A stretch of DNA of 32,098 nt from Nemertoderma westbladi (GCA_032718475.1 JAUCBJ010007466.1:1-32098), one strand, 5' to 3'; positions 1-10,663 are shown, numbered from the stretch's first letter. Translations and numbers: made by a program. The notes: generated by a model not told the origin, from the sequence alone.

Positions 1-57
1 TCTAGAAGACATTCTAATTTGGCGGGTTAAACTGCCAAAGGTCTGAAAGCGCGAACA
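1..57 (+). repeat. Tail of an upstream LTR copy
   Basis: These bases match 1098-1155 (the 3' end of LTR A) with only a few changes, ending in the same GCGCGAACA. The next base starts LTR A-type sequence, so a second LTR end abuts LTR A directly. The rest of that copy lies outside the window. Confidence 0.75.
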
Positions 58-1155
58 GTGTTTTAGTGGACATAAAAAGCCATTTCTTCTGTATGTGTAC
101 TTTAGCGGACATAACTAGCAATTCTATGTCGCAATACGCTAAATCCTCTTGAAACAGTGTAGTTACTATGACGACAGCTAACAGCTGATCTGTACACGTG
201 TAGCTTTTCCCTTGTTCTCTGTCGTTTCTTTGTTCGGTCAACCAATCAGAGCGATTCTCCTATTATTTGTACAGAAACCTCCGGGAAATCGCGCAATGCA
301 TTATGGGTCAATGTTTACCTTTTTCCACAGCCCAGAAGACCGGCTTTGGAATCTCTGTGTTTTCAGGCTTTAGCCCAACATTAGTAGGCTTAATCACAGA
401 AACGTATATCTGTTATCTTACTTACTTAACAAATCAATCATAACTACTCACCTAATCATATTGTCAACTACAAACACCGCAATTTTACTGCTATTTACTG
501 TCGGTTATTCATTATATCAGTTGATGGAATATTATTATATTGGATAATATCGATAAATTAATCATAAAACCCTCAATCTTCTTGATATACTGAAGGTAAG
601 AGAGACTGGTTACATATAACGATTGCGACTTACATTAAAGTGGTTTTGAAGTGAATCTAATGCTATTTCATAGGAACTACATGTATCGGTCGTTGTTCTC
701 TTTATATGTGACTAAATTAGTGAAGGTCGGCAGATCGGTGTGCAGCATTGTGCAGTAGTGTGTATGATTGTTATTGATAACAAAGCATCTCCTAAAGAAT
801 GCGCTATATACGTGAATCCATAGCCATCCCGTTGTGTCTAGTGCAAGTCATAACTCTGTTTACATATTTAGAGCGCCACATCCTAAAGGAACTGTTAATA
901 TTTCCCGAAAGTGAATAATATTTGTCAGAGATTATATATTACGATCAGTCAAATAATACAGTAGGCCTACACCGCAATAAGGTTAGGCTTCCGAATCCAG
1001 TCTCCCGGGTATATCCAGTGGGTGAATGGTCGCGCATAGACTGGCTTCGGCTAATGTAGTGTATCAAATACTCGTCATAGGCTAAAGTCGATTTATTATC
1101 TAGAAGACATCCAAATTTGGCAGGTTAAACTGCTAAAGGTCTGAAAGCGCGAACA
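58..1155 (+). repeat. LTR A (5' LTR)
   Basis: It is near-identical to 13835-14492 except that LTR B lacks bases about 453-891, and more distantly similar to 30650-31819. The 3' end, GCGCGAACA, is shared by all three copies. The 5' end starts at GTGTTTTAGTGG and lacks about 95 bp present at the start of LTR B, so this LTR looks 5' truncated or rearranged. Short subrepeats around a GTGGACATAAAAAGCC core lie at its start. It should hold the element's promoter and polyadenylation signals. Confidence 0.75.
182..246 (+). promoter_or_regulatory. Conserved LTR upstream elements: E-boxes and CCAAT
   Basis: CAGCTG (182-187), CACGTG (195-200) and CCAAT (242-246) lie in one block. CAGCTG and CCAAT recur at matching places in LTR B (13959-13964, 14019-14023) and in the diverged LTR C (30817-30822, 30875-30879); CACGTG recurs only in LTR B. 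Conservation of the CCAATCAGAGCGATT stretch in all three copies suggests a functional promoter element. That is inference from motif identity. Confidence 0.4.
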
Positions 1156-1485
1156 ATAACAGATATAACTTCAATAAATACAGTTTAATATTGTTCTGGT
1201 AAGAACAATAACAGTTATTGCTTCTGTATTGCAGTAGGCAATAAAGCTGAAGTACCGGTCAACCGGTACCCAGTAGGCCTGACTACCTAACCACCCGGAC
1301 CGGTACTTACAGCCGTACAGGTACAGCAGTATTATTTCGATTGTGATATATTGTATATTGTAGGCTGTTAGGGGATTAGGGATTGATCACCCCTTATTCC
1401 TTTGTATGGTTTACTTATTTCTGTCAGTTTTATTTATTTGTAGGCTAATATTGAGCAGAAGACATGTAAGCCTGCTCAGATTGTA

Positions 1486-1941
1486 CAGATAATTTGTAGG
1501 CTGGACTGTTGTCTGACTGTTGTTAAGTCTGAAGGGACTGTAGTGTGTGTAGAGCGTATGTCCGAAAAAGTACTATTTAGGAAAGTAGGGGCTTCCAGTG
1601 CTGTGAGGTAAACCCCCTCGAAAGAATAAGTCGTACTACTCGGTTAGAACGCATACTAACTAACCATTTCAGAGTCTGCATATACTGTAGTTTGTTTAGG
1701 CTTGATAGTAGTCTGCCAGCGTTTGGTCTGTATTTTGTTTGTGTAGTCTGTACGGGTAGCGTAATATTTCTTATTTAGATAATTTGTAGGCTGGATTGTT
1801 GTCTGGCTGTTGTTAGGTCTGAAGAGATTGTGGTGTGTGTAGAGTGTTTGTTTTTTGTAGTTTGTTTAGGCTTGATAGTAGTCTGTCAGCATTTGGTCTG
1901 CATTTTGTTTGAGTAGCCTGTACGCGTAGCGTAATATTTAT
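1486..1941 (+). repeat. Interlocked direct duplications in leader
   Basis: Bases 1486-1563 (AATTTGTAGGCTGGACTG and on) recur at 1777-1853, and 1686-1771 (TTTGTTTAGGCTTGATAG and on) recur at 1856-1941. The copies differ by scattered substitutions. The order A-B-A'-B' indicates a single duplication of a larger block followed by loss of part of the spacer. Confidence 0.75.
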
Positions 1942-2143
1942 TATTCAGAGTTTATGCGATTATTCGCAACATTCATATCCCCAAGTTTATTCCTACAGTA
2001 ATTGTGCTTGTTATATATACCGTTATAGTTAAACTAACCCCGGTACTACATCAGGGCTGCTTGGCGTAGGTAAAGACTGGAGATTTTGTGCTCCGGTCAC
2101 TCCGGCAGATACCGTGGTTCTCTTAGCTGTACAAGTATTTTTA

Positions 2144-2965
2144 ACTGCTGATTATTTGTTATACAAGTACTTGTACCTAATCTAGGGTTTAGTGTACAGT
2201 GCTTTCTGAAGGTAATTAGTGTGTAGGCAGTATATTTGTGTTGTAAAGTGGTTAATAGGCACGTTGGCTCTGGTAGGCCGCGGTAATTAACTTCTAGGTA
2301 GGAACACTCTGTGAAACATAACGTAGTACTTATAGCGATACGGCTATAAGTCGTCAGACGGTGGTATTTTTCCTATCTGGACAACGCAGTATATTTACTA
2401 CTGCTTATTATTTTCAAATACCGTAGTATCCTGTCCGTTGCAATAACCAGATATTCTAACCCTTTGTTAGGCTGGTTTGTAGATTTCTTGTAAAATTACC
2501 CTAAAAATTCGTACGTGTAATTTTTGTGATTATTTAGAGATTGTAATCTCACCCCGCAATTACGTAATTCGTAGATAAGTAACTTAGGCAAGTAGAAATT
2601 ATTTGTTTAGTGTCCAACAAGTAGCACTGCACTGCGAGCGCACAGCTTCTGTGTAGTGACTCCTTCCCAAAAATAATAACATCTATTTCAATATAGTAAC
2701 AAAACCCATTATACGGGTATATATATATTATAAATCAACTCAAACAGATTTATAAAATAGTAGGCCTGTCATACAACAATTAGGTCTTAATATCAGTTGG
2801 ACTACTGCTTAAATAACGGTAATAAAGTAACGCAAAGTAACCAAGCAACCCCTAAAATTCAGAAATTCAATTATTCTAAAATAATTGACATACCGGTATT
2901 TACAATAGGCTTATTATATTTATTTCAATAAATTTAGGCTGAACTTATATACCCGGTACCGGTAT
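2144..2965 (+). repeat. Leader direct repeat, copy 1 (about 820 bp)
   Basis: It begins CTGCTGATTATTTGTTATAC and continues through AGTCGTCAGACGGTGG and TTTAGTGTCCAACAAGTAG to TTTAGGCTGAACTTATATAC. The whole stretch is repeated at 4562-5375 with substitutions and small indels. No protein is encoded. A duplication this large inside a retroelement leader is unusual. Confidence 0.85.
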
Positions 2966-3000
2966 TGTTACGGTATATGGCGCTGTATCCACATTATTAG

Positions 3001-3095
3001 CCATTATGCAGTATAATATATTAGTCCGTTATACTGTACGCAATATTAGTCCGTTGTACTGTACGCAATATTAGTCCGTTGTGCAGCATAATATT
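3001..3095 (+). repeat. Short tandem repeat, about 27 bp unit
   Basis: The unit ATATTAGTCCGTTNTACTGT is repeated about three times (start about 3018), flanked by CAGTATAAT and CAGCATAAT. It lies between the two large leader repeats and has no coding potential. Confidence 0.7.
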
Positions 3096-3493
3096 TTAGA
3101 TAAGATATAGTAGCGAGGTGATATTTAGATAGGGAAACCAAAACGCCCATATATTTGAATCCATCCATTTTGTATAATATGTAGCCCTACCTACGTAATT
3201 TTGTATTAGGATATATGTAGTTAGTTCCAGGGTAGCAAGTTTAGTCGGACCCTGGATTTTGTGCTTGCTGATATTAGCATCAATAGGGCTAGCATAGGGA
3301 CGCTGTCCTGGCCATTCAGCAACCAGGGACATGATCCATTACCATATATGGTAATAATTTGAGGGCAATAGGGCTACAATCCGGCCTCCTTATTGGACTA
3401 ACTGCTTCCAGGTTGGCCTAATGCTAGCGCGGACTGGAGAGCCAATAGGAGAGCGATTGAGTCACCCTATTGCATCACCCCACTCGGATCACC

Positions 3494-3499
3494 TATAAA
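3494..3499 (+). promoter_or_regulatory. Possible TATA box in leader
   Basis: CCTATAAATTGGCGG stands in a locally GC-richer patch. Nothing else fixes a start site, so this is a weak call. Confidence 0.2.
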
Positions 3500-4561
3500 T
3501 TGGCGGTGTGCCGGTAGAGCTGTACCTATTCCACCAACCTTACTGCCTTATAATTCGTATTTCTGCAATTTGCTATTTTCGATAATTTCTCAAAATGATT
3601 TGCTAGTGCGATTATTCTTGATTGTGTTTCTCAATTAATCCTATCGATTACTGCTAATTACAACCGGAACTATGATTTCTACCTTTTGTTAATGGTTCTA
3701 TGTGATTCCTTTCTACGCAATAATCCTAAGGGATTTCTGAGACTGTCAGACTTTGTGATTTGCAATGCGCCGCTATGGTAGCTATTAGCATAATGGAGGG
3801 CTAAGGTGCCAGTAGGCGGTGGGCACATTGGGGGGTTGAGCGACTAAGGGAGAGCGGAGGATTCAAAGGCGGGCAACGCTGGCGGGGGGTCACCGTTGCG
3901 GTCGGGTAGTTCACACTGTGGTATGCAGACCAATCGCCGGTACAGTAATTAGGGGGCTGATAATCCAGGTTTCGTCTCTAGTTAGTATTAGGGGGCAGGA
4001 ATCGGGTTAGTTAGGAATCCTATGTGTACTCGGGAGAGGCCTGCACGTATCACAGCGTTGAGTGTGGAGTACGAATAGTGAATCACACAACTGTGGGCTA
4101 TACAGTAGTTAACTGCATAATTGCGAACTGTGATTGCTGACGCTGATTGGTGTGTTATTGAAGTGTGCCTATGATTATGAATGTTTAGGTAGGCGCCCCT
4201 TTCTCTTTGATTGATTTCTATTTCTTAGTTACAACAAATAATTACTGATTAGGTCAAAGTAATTCGGCAATTTAGGCTATTACTAGCGAAACCTGTTGCG
4301 TAATAAATTAGAATTACGCATTCTGGAACTCTTAGTAATTAGTACGCTGTTACATATTTGTGACTGTAATTGATTAGTAAAAATTAAGAATTAGTACGCA
4401 GCATAGCGGAGAGTAGCTAAGGTAATAATTAGAGTACTGTAAACTATTCACGCTGAGCGGTTATTTGCATTAGCGGGCAATCAGCTAGATCGCACTATTC
4501 GGTACACACAATACGCTAGTAATTCTACTACTAATACTAATACTAATATTCTAATACTAAT

Positions 4562-5375
4562 ACTGCTGATTATTTGTTGTATAAGTACTTGTACCTAATT
4601 TAGGGTTTAGTGTACAGTGCTGTACGAGTGTATTAGTGTGTAGGCAGTATATTTGTGTTATAAAGTGGTTAATAGGCACGTTGGTTCTGGTAGACCGCGG
4701 TAATTAACTTCTAGGTAGGAACACTCCGTGATACATAACGTAGTACTTATATATGACATGAGATATAAGTCGTCAGACGGTGGTATTTTTTCTATCTGGA
4801 CAACGCAATATATTTACTACTGCTTGTTATTTTCAAATACCGTAGTACCCTGTTCGTTGTAATAACCAGATATTCTAACCCTTTGTTAGGCTGGTTTGTA
4901 GACTTCTTGTAAAATTACCCTAAAAATTCGTACGTGTAATTTTTGTGTTTATTTAGAGATTGTAATCTCACCCCGAATTGTATGTAATTTGTAGTATTAA
5001 GTAACTTAGGTAAATTAGAATTATTTGTTTTAGTGTCCAACAAGTAGCACTTCACTGAGAGCATACAGCTTCTGTGCAGTGACTCCTTCCCAGAAATAAT
5101 AACATTTATTTCAAATATCGACAAAACCCATTATAGGAGTATATATATTATAAATCAACTCAAACGATTTATAAATAGTAGGCCTGTCTTACAACAATTA
5201 GGTCTTAATATCAGTTGGACTACTGCTTAAATAACGGTAATCAAGTAAAGTAAAGTAACCAAGTAACCCCAAAAATTCAGAAATTCAATTATTCTAAAAT
5301 AATTGACATACCGGTATTTACGATAGGCTTATTATATTTATTTCTATAAATCTAGGCTGAAATTATACCGGTATT
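4562..5375 (+). repeat. Leader direct repeat, copy 2
   Basis: It is the second copy of 2144-2965, in the same orientation and about 2.4 kb downstream. It is preceded by an imperfect TAATAC microsatellite (about 4524-4566), which may have promoted the duplication. Copy 2 has diverged, for example around 4620-4640 and 4750-4765. Confidence 0.85.
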
Positions 5376-5560
5376 CTGTAATTAATTCTAGTCCATAATT
5401 ATACTTATATATACTATAAGTGTAAGCTGTATTGCGGTATTCACGATAGGCCTATTATATATTTATATATATTTGTGCTGAAATTATATACCGGTATTCT
5501 GTGACAAACCTAGTCTGTAATAATACTTATATATATACTATAAGCATACCGGTATTCTAA
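5313..5560 (+). repeat. Nested duplication at end of leader
   Basis: The block around GATAGGCTTATTATATTT, ACCGGTATTCTGT and ACTTATATATACTATAAG occurs at about 5313-5425 and again at about 5440-5545. It extends the 3' end of the large repeat just before gag. Confidence 0.7.
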
Positions 5561-5679
5561 TACATTGTATATATATCACGTTACACTGAGTAACAGTATC
5601 GGTAATTAATTACTAGGCTAACAGTGATACTGAATTACTAGACTTGCTTTAACTGTAATATAGCAGTAGGCATTCAACT

Positions 5680-7641
5680 GTGCAAACAAACATGTCTGAC
5701 ACAAAGCAAAACCTGTCAGACAGTCTCCTAGATACGACCATCTGTGACCCAGACAGGAGTGTGGAACGTGTGAGACCGAAGTTCAACTCACCTCCTACTG
5801 TAAGAAAGATCATCCCTCCAGTAGTAGTAGTATCAGACCCTAGGCTAGTCCAACACCGTAGGTCTATCATAGGCACTCGAGCTCAAGTCAAGCGAGACCA
5901 AGAAGCAGCGGAACAGCAGCAACACTCGAGCCGAGAACTTATTTCTCAGCGGTCCGACAGCTCCAGTAGTGCAGATACTGTAGAGCTGACACCCGAGTGC
6001 AGAGCAAAGATGGCGGATGCGGTTTATTCGGATCCCCTTCTCATCCTTCCTGCAGCCGTACTCACTAGGGTATTGATTGCGGTGGAGGAACACCAGATTG
6101 ATTGGTCGAGAAGTAAGCGATCGACCAAGGATAGTTATGCGGGATACACAAGGGAAGAACTGAAGTCTATTGTCGAGTCGCAATGGAACTTCCCTGGACC
6201 CGGACTCCCGTTTGACTTGTCTGAGGCTGCCTGGGAAGACATACACAGGATGGGAGTGACAAAGGAAACCAGCGATCCAGCTGAGTGGAAGAGGTCAGCA
6301 GCAGGATACGTACAGGGATTCTTCAGCTCTATGGAGCGATTAGAGGAACAACTGTTTCGACAACCCCAAGGACCTCAAGAGCAGGGAGAGCTGCTTTATC
6401 AAGTTAGAGAAAGAATTCTAAGAATCAGACTAATCTTATCGGCCTTTGAAGAAGCTTCAAAAAGAAGATAAGACACGTCGTTGCATGTTGCCGTAAAGAC
6501 TTGGTTTCAACGGGTGAGCCTCCAGGTTCAAGGAACGGCCCAGTGGAAAGCTCAGCTGGCTGAACGCTCAACCCATGGAGAATCAACAGACGCTACCTTT
6601 TCCCAAGTGGAAAGCGAAGCGACTGCAGAGAAACCGCATAAGAGGGATGCTATTGACATCTATCTGTCAGACTATCAACGCTTTGTAGGTGATGAAGAGT
6701 TGAGGAGAAGGCTGGATGGACTTAGCCCTAATAGTGAAGGAGCCAAGCTTGTGTTGGACGCAATCGATGCGGATATGAGAGCTGCGAACCAAGCTAAATT
6801 TGATGAACGCCTCCGCATCGCTAGAGTCCAAGAAGAACAAGTAAAGAAAAAACGTATAGAAGACAGAAAGATAGCAGCAGCGGCAGCAGCAGAGGCAGAA
6901 GCAGAAAGAAACGTGGCAGAAGTGGAAAGAAAAGCGGCAGAGGCAGCGACAGAGGCAAAAGTGGCAGCAGGAAGAAAAGCGGCAGAAGCGGAAAGAAAGC
7001 GAGCAGTGGCAGAAGCAGAATGAAGAGCATCTGAAGAGACCACCCAACTAGAGTTGGAAAATATTCAAGAGAATCAAGACTGCATAAATAAACAGTTAAC
7101 AGCTAGTCAAATGCAGATGATGAGTCGATCTACTCCCAAAAGACAGGGATATACATCATCTGAGGAAGGCGATACCACCGATACTGAAGGCGGAGGAAAT
7201 AGATCTCGTCTAAGCAGACGTAGAAGAATATCCCACCATCAGAAATTGCCTGATTTGCCCCCAGCTGTTAGAAGGCAACTAACTAACACAAACTTAGGTA
7301 GTACAGAACCCACAGACCAAATAATTAAAATAGAAAGACTCCCTACTATAGTAGATGAGCCTGAAATAATTAGGCCTGTTCTCGAAGCCACCCCTTCGGT
7401 GATAGAGACACCTGTACTCCCTGAACCTACCTCTAAATTCCCTCTGCACAGCACTAAGCTACCTGTGCCCCACAGAACCACCCTTGAAAATGTTCATGTC
7501 CTGGACTCCGAGCGAAATATTAATGATTTGTCGCCCGTTGTCCCTCGTCCGCCCGCTACAACGTTGGCGCCTCCCGCTTCGGCGGTCGAGTGGGTAGATG
7601 AGGGACGAAGGGGGAGATGGGTCTCCTGCTCGGGCAGCTGA
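5680..7641 (+). pseudogene. gag, N-terminal extension (broken)
   Basis: This is the probable start of gag, from the ATG at 5680. The frame runs through TAA at 6469-6471 and TGA at 7021-7023 to 7641; all three pieces share one frame, so two point nonsense changes explain the gaps. A frameshift near 7560-7640 then links it to the gag core. The first about 260 residues show no domain I recognise. Residues coded at about 6815-7023 are almost only Ala, Glu, Arg and Lys, as in a coiled coil or single alpha helix. The 7054-7641 part is polar and Pro-rich, with a basic RLSRRRR cluster. About 650 residues ahead of the gag core is long for BEL/Pao, where gag usually starts much nearer to it. Gag would form the particle shell. 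Confidence 0.6.
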
Positions 7642-9134
7642 GGGAACACCATTCCCGCTCCTCTCAGCAAGTCCAGGAGATGGAGGGGACTGTGCAGCAG
7701 TTAAAGGGAACAATTAGAGAGAGTAGGTTAGAGTTGCAAGAAGTGCAGCAAAGTATCGCGTTAGAACGCGATAAATTAGTAAATACACAAAAGGGTATAC
7801 CACCACCCCCTGTAACAATGTGTCAACCTGTTAGGTCTGAAGTATTTCATGCGCAAGGTGTGGAGCCTACACGCATCTATACTGCTAGTGAAGTGGAAAC
7901 TCCTATAGTAAACCCTATTAAGGGTAATTATAAACCTATTGATAATGATATTCCATATAGACCTGATCATAATCCGAGAAATTTATATACCGATAACTCG
8001 ATATTAAATAACACGATGGCCCAAGAAAGTTTTACGCGTCAAATGGCTAGAACCGAAGCCCGTCAAGCGGTAAAGGTGGGAGAGATCGTCAAGTTCAATG
8101 GAGATGAGATGAAATGGTTACCTTTTAATGAATATTACAAAGATAACATACAGAACTCTGTGCTATCAAATGGAGAGAAACTTAGATTCCTCATCGAGTG
8201 CTTGGAAGGATCTCCCAAGTTAATGGCGTTAAAGTTTATTGGACATCCCGATGGATTAAGACAAGTTTGGGATACCCTAAACATCAGGTATGGTAATAGG
8301 AATAACATAGCTAGGTATTTGTATGCAAAATTGGTAGCGCCCCGAAAATTCATTAGCAGCGGGATTATAGAGTTTTCCGATGAGATTCAGGAGATCTGTA
8401 GACAATTAGATTGGCTAGGTAAGTCTCATGAATATCAGAGTTCTATGGTTATTGGAGCTGTAGCCTCTACTTTACCGAAGGGTGGAGTAGGTACACGCTG
8501 GGATAAGAAAGTGTTATATATGATGGAACAGCAACGACGAGACCCTACCATGGCTGATCTCATGTCATTCTTAGATGGAGAAGTGAAATTACAGCTCCTA
8601 AAGCAGTCCAGAGAGAAGACACCGGGAAACAAGGTAAGTGAGAAACCCGTTTCTAGGAGAAAGGTAACACCAGTGTGTTATACCGACGATGGCGAAAGCC
8701 AGGCTTCTCAAGGAGAGGACAGCGGGAAAGACACTGAAAGATCTTATTATGTCAACAAAACGCCCAAAGACGTAAGTAAATGCAGGTCTCGAACCAATGA
8801 CAGGAGAGAACAGGTAAGAAAAACCCCTCCTACGTCTCCTAAGAGAATTCAGGTAAGAAAGCCCGAAGAAAGAACGAGTGTGCACAACGTTACTCAAAAT
8901 AAGGTAAGTAACATCAAACCGAAATGTGCGCTGTGTGACGGGCCCCACCGTTTGAATGTGTGTGATGAATTCCTGAGGAAATCACTCAAGGATAGACGTG
9001 AAGTCATGTGGGATAAGCGGTTGTGTTATAATTGCCTCAGACGAGGACACCAACGGCGAACCTGTTACTCCGACGCAAGGTGTGCAAAGTGCGGCGCAAA
9101 ACATCATATCTTGTTGCACACTGAATTCGAATGA
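7617..9134 (+). CDS. gag: BEL/Pao Gag core with zinc-knuckle cluster
   Basis: A 505-residue open frame. Residues about 155-330 match the BEL/Pao gag core (DUF1759 type), starting at KFNGDEMKWLPFNEYY and including EKLRFLIECLEGSP. A basic, Ser/Lys-rich linker follows. Residues 437-500 carry the typical BEL cysteine cluster: CALC...H...C, then CYNCLRRGH....C, then CAKCGAKHH...H. The last two bind nucleic acid and package the RNA. The listed start is only where this frame opens; the true protein joins from the previous frame through a frameshift. A single TGA at 9132-9134 separates it in the same frame from the protease; it may be a nonsense mutation or a readthrough stop. Identification rests on motifs. 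Confidence 0.85.
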   Translation: MGLLLGQLREHHSRSSQQVQEMEGTVQQLKGTIRESRLELQEVQQSIALERDKLVNTQKGIPPPPVTMCQPVRSEVFHAQGVEPTRIYTASEVETPIVNPIKGNYKPIDNDIPYRPDHNPRNLYTDNSILNNTMAQESFTRQMARTEARQAVKVGEIVKFNGDEMKWLPFNEYYKDNIQNSVLSNGEKLRFLIECLEGSPKLMALKFIGHPDGLRQVWDTLNIRYGNRNNIARYLYAKLVAPRKFISSGIIEFSDEIQEICRQLDWLGKSHEYQSSMVIGAVASTLPKGGVGTRWDKKVLYMMEQQRRDPTMADLMSFLDGEVKLQLLKQSREKTPGNKVSEKPVSRRKVTPVCYTDDGESQASQGEDSGKDTERSYYVNKTPKDVSKCRSRTNDRREQVRKTPPTSPKRIQVRKPEERTSVHNVTQNKVSNIKPKCALCDGPHRLNVCDEFLRKSLKDRREVMWDKRLCYNCLRRGHQRRTCYSDARCAKCGAKHHILLHTEFE

Positions 9135-9156
9135 AACAGCCCGAGTCAGGTAAGTG
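8631..9156 (+). promoter_or_regulatory. Cluster of 5' splice-donor consensus motifs in gag
   Basis: AAGGTAAGTG (8631-8640), ACGTAAGTAAA (about 8770), CAGGTAAGAA (8811-8820), AGGTAAGAAA (8851-8860), AAGGTAAGTA (8901-8910) and CAGGTAAGTG (9147-9156) all fit MAG|GTRAGT or come close. AAGGTAACAC at 8661-8670 is weaker. They lie in the linker and cysteine region of gag, coding mainly QVRK- or KVS-like peptides. Whether any is used is unknown. Confidence 0.35.
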
Positions 9157-9866
9157 ATTCCGAACTACATGTCCAATTCAGTGATGTGAACGACACTGAC
9201 CAATGTTCTGAGATGGAAGGATTCTATACGGACGAATTCTCCGACGAAGACGAATCCTGTTACATGATAAATACCGCAGTGTATCGAGCACTTACGTATG
9301 AAAAGGACACTGACAGCGAGCTCCCCCTAACTACTTCTGACCGACAACCATCTTGGAAAGCACCAACTTCCAATGTAGGAATCCGAGAATTTCCTGTAGT
9401 ACAGTTGAGGGTCCACGGACCTAAAAGGAGTTATATAGTGAACGCCCTCCTTGACTCCGGTAGCACAGGAACATTCATCGACAAAGAACTAGCCGAAGAC
9501 ATCTTTGCTGGACAACCCAAGTTCCGAACTAAGTTAAACATGTCAGGAATTATGCAGGTTTGGAAATCTACAGTAATAGCGGATTATTATGTAGGTGCGT
9601 TGTCCACCCCCCAGGATGAACTAGGAGAACACAGTATAAGGTCAGTAAAAATGATGGCGATAAAGAACTTCGCTACCAGCCAAGTAGAACCTTATAACTG
9701 GGATGAGGACGATTCCACCCAGCAGCTTAATATACCTAGATTCAACACCGATTACCCTGGAGTGCAAATACTCATCGGCCAAAATGCGCATGAGGCGCTT
9801 GAGAATTGGAGAAACGGCCTGCTCAACCGCAACCATTACAAGCCTATACGGGAAGAACTAGAGTAG
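9153..9866 (+). CDS. pr: BEL/Pao aspartic protease
   Basis: The open frame is in the same frame as the gag core, after the TGA at 9132. It has an acidic linker, then the protease. LLDSGSTGTFID (catalytic Asp at about nt 9453) is the D-[ST]-G active site, preceded by VVQLRVHGPK. A later VQILIGQNAHE matches the ILIG motif of DUF1758-type BEL/Pao proteases. The start codon taken from the frame is 9186; upstream residues are probably read as a Gag-Pol fusion. The frame ends at 9866, but the expected next motif, a GW-F-GP like the GWILSGP of the family, appears in the overlapping frame from 9806, so a frameshift lies near 9850. The enzyme would cleave Gag-Pol during particle maturation. Confidence 0.85.
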   Translation, partial: SDSELHVQFSDVNDTDQCSEMEGFYTDEFSDEDESCYMINTAVYRALTYEKDTDSELPLTTSDRQPSWKAPTSNVGIREFPVVQLRVHGPKRSYIVNALLDSGSTGTFIDKELAEDIFAGQPKFRTKLNMSGIMQVWKSTVIADYYVGALSTPQDELGEHSIRSVKMMAIKNFATSQVEPYNWDEDDSTQQLNIPRFNTDYPGVQILIGQNAHEALENWRNGLLNRNHYKPIREELE

Positions 9867-10663
9867 GTTGGTACTTTACTGGCCCTTCCCGTAGAACTCT
9901 AATGGAAAGGTTACCAAAAGAACAGGTATATCAAGTAAGTGAATGGGAAGTGGAGAGCAGTGAAGTTGACGACCCAACTGAGGGAACACCATACTCCTCA
10001 GATAATGACGATATTAACTCCAATGTAGATCAATGGAGATATTGCCCCGAGACGATTAATCTAGCCGACATCGCTTCCAGAGGAGCAACTCCTCAAGAAC
10101 TGACAGATACTCCAGACTGGTTAGGTGGACCCGACTTCCTAAGTAAAGAAGATGAATGGCCTCCCCATCTTACCACGGCTGAGATTAGACAAGCCAAGGG
10201 AGCGGAGAAAGTCAAACCTAAAACCCGGACGAGTAAATCAAGGTTATTTAAACCCGTGATAGATCTGTCTGTACTACCCATTGCCAGGGACGACGCTCTG
10301 GATCTAAACTCCCCCACTGCGAACCGATCTGTTGTGGAGATCAGAGAGAGAGACTGGAGATCTGGAACACCAGACGTCTCGCCGGGACTCTCACCTCCCC
10401 TGCCGGGAGCGATGGACCACTATAGATCCTGGAATCGGCTTTGTAAGGCCATTGTGTATTTGAAGCGATGTTTCTATCGTCACTATTCCAGGACGAAGAG
10501 GAAACCTGGAATTGTCTTCGAGACACAGCAGCTCAATCGCCCAGTTGGTCGTTTATGTTTACTGGAAAGAGGCCGAGAACTGTCCGGAAACTATGGAAGG
10601 CAAGATACTCTTCCCACGACCACCTCCCTAATCCAACAAACATCTAGGGACTCCCCAACGTAA
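9806..10663 (+). pseudogene. pol remnant: protease tail fused to RNase H tail
   Basis: A 285-residue frame. It opens with GWYFTGPSRRT, the end of the BEL protease, then an acidic linker. At about nt 10032 it jumps to QWRYCPETINLADIASRG, which in BEL/Pao lies at the end of RNase H, followed by WLGGPDFL...EWPP and HYRSWNRLCKAIVYLKRCF, the linker before integrase. The RT and almost all RNase H (about 600 residues in intact relatives) are missing, and no integrase follows. The join keeps an open frame across it. The region after about 10450 fades into unrecognised sequence. Because the frame survives, the deletion could have arisen in a mobile copy rather than by later decay. Confidence 0.8.

Larger units (their letters stand above)
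1156..5679 (+). other. Long non-coding leader between LTR A and gag
   Basis: About 4.5 kb without a convincing coding region; all frames are short. The first part, AACAATAACAG onward, matches the leader after LTR C (31820 onward), so it is true element sequence. It is packed with direct duplications (separate entries). A TATAAA at 3494-3499 is the only core-promoter-like site noted. BEL/Pao leaders are usually much shorter, so it may hold an intron or have grown by duplication. Confidence 0.6.

Noticed and set aside
14-241. 75-residue minus-strand frame, repeated at 13824-14018
   Set aside because: The two agree only because both lie in copies of the same LTR; no domain, and LTR C does not keep it.
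3096-3332. 78-residue minus-strand frame in the leader
   Set aside because: No recognisable domain and no second copy; chance frame.
6667-7047. Cys- or Ser-rich minus-strand frames opposite gag
   Set aside because: Shadows of the Ala/Glu/Lys-rich gag repeat; low-complexity composition explains them.
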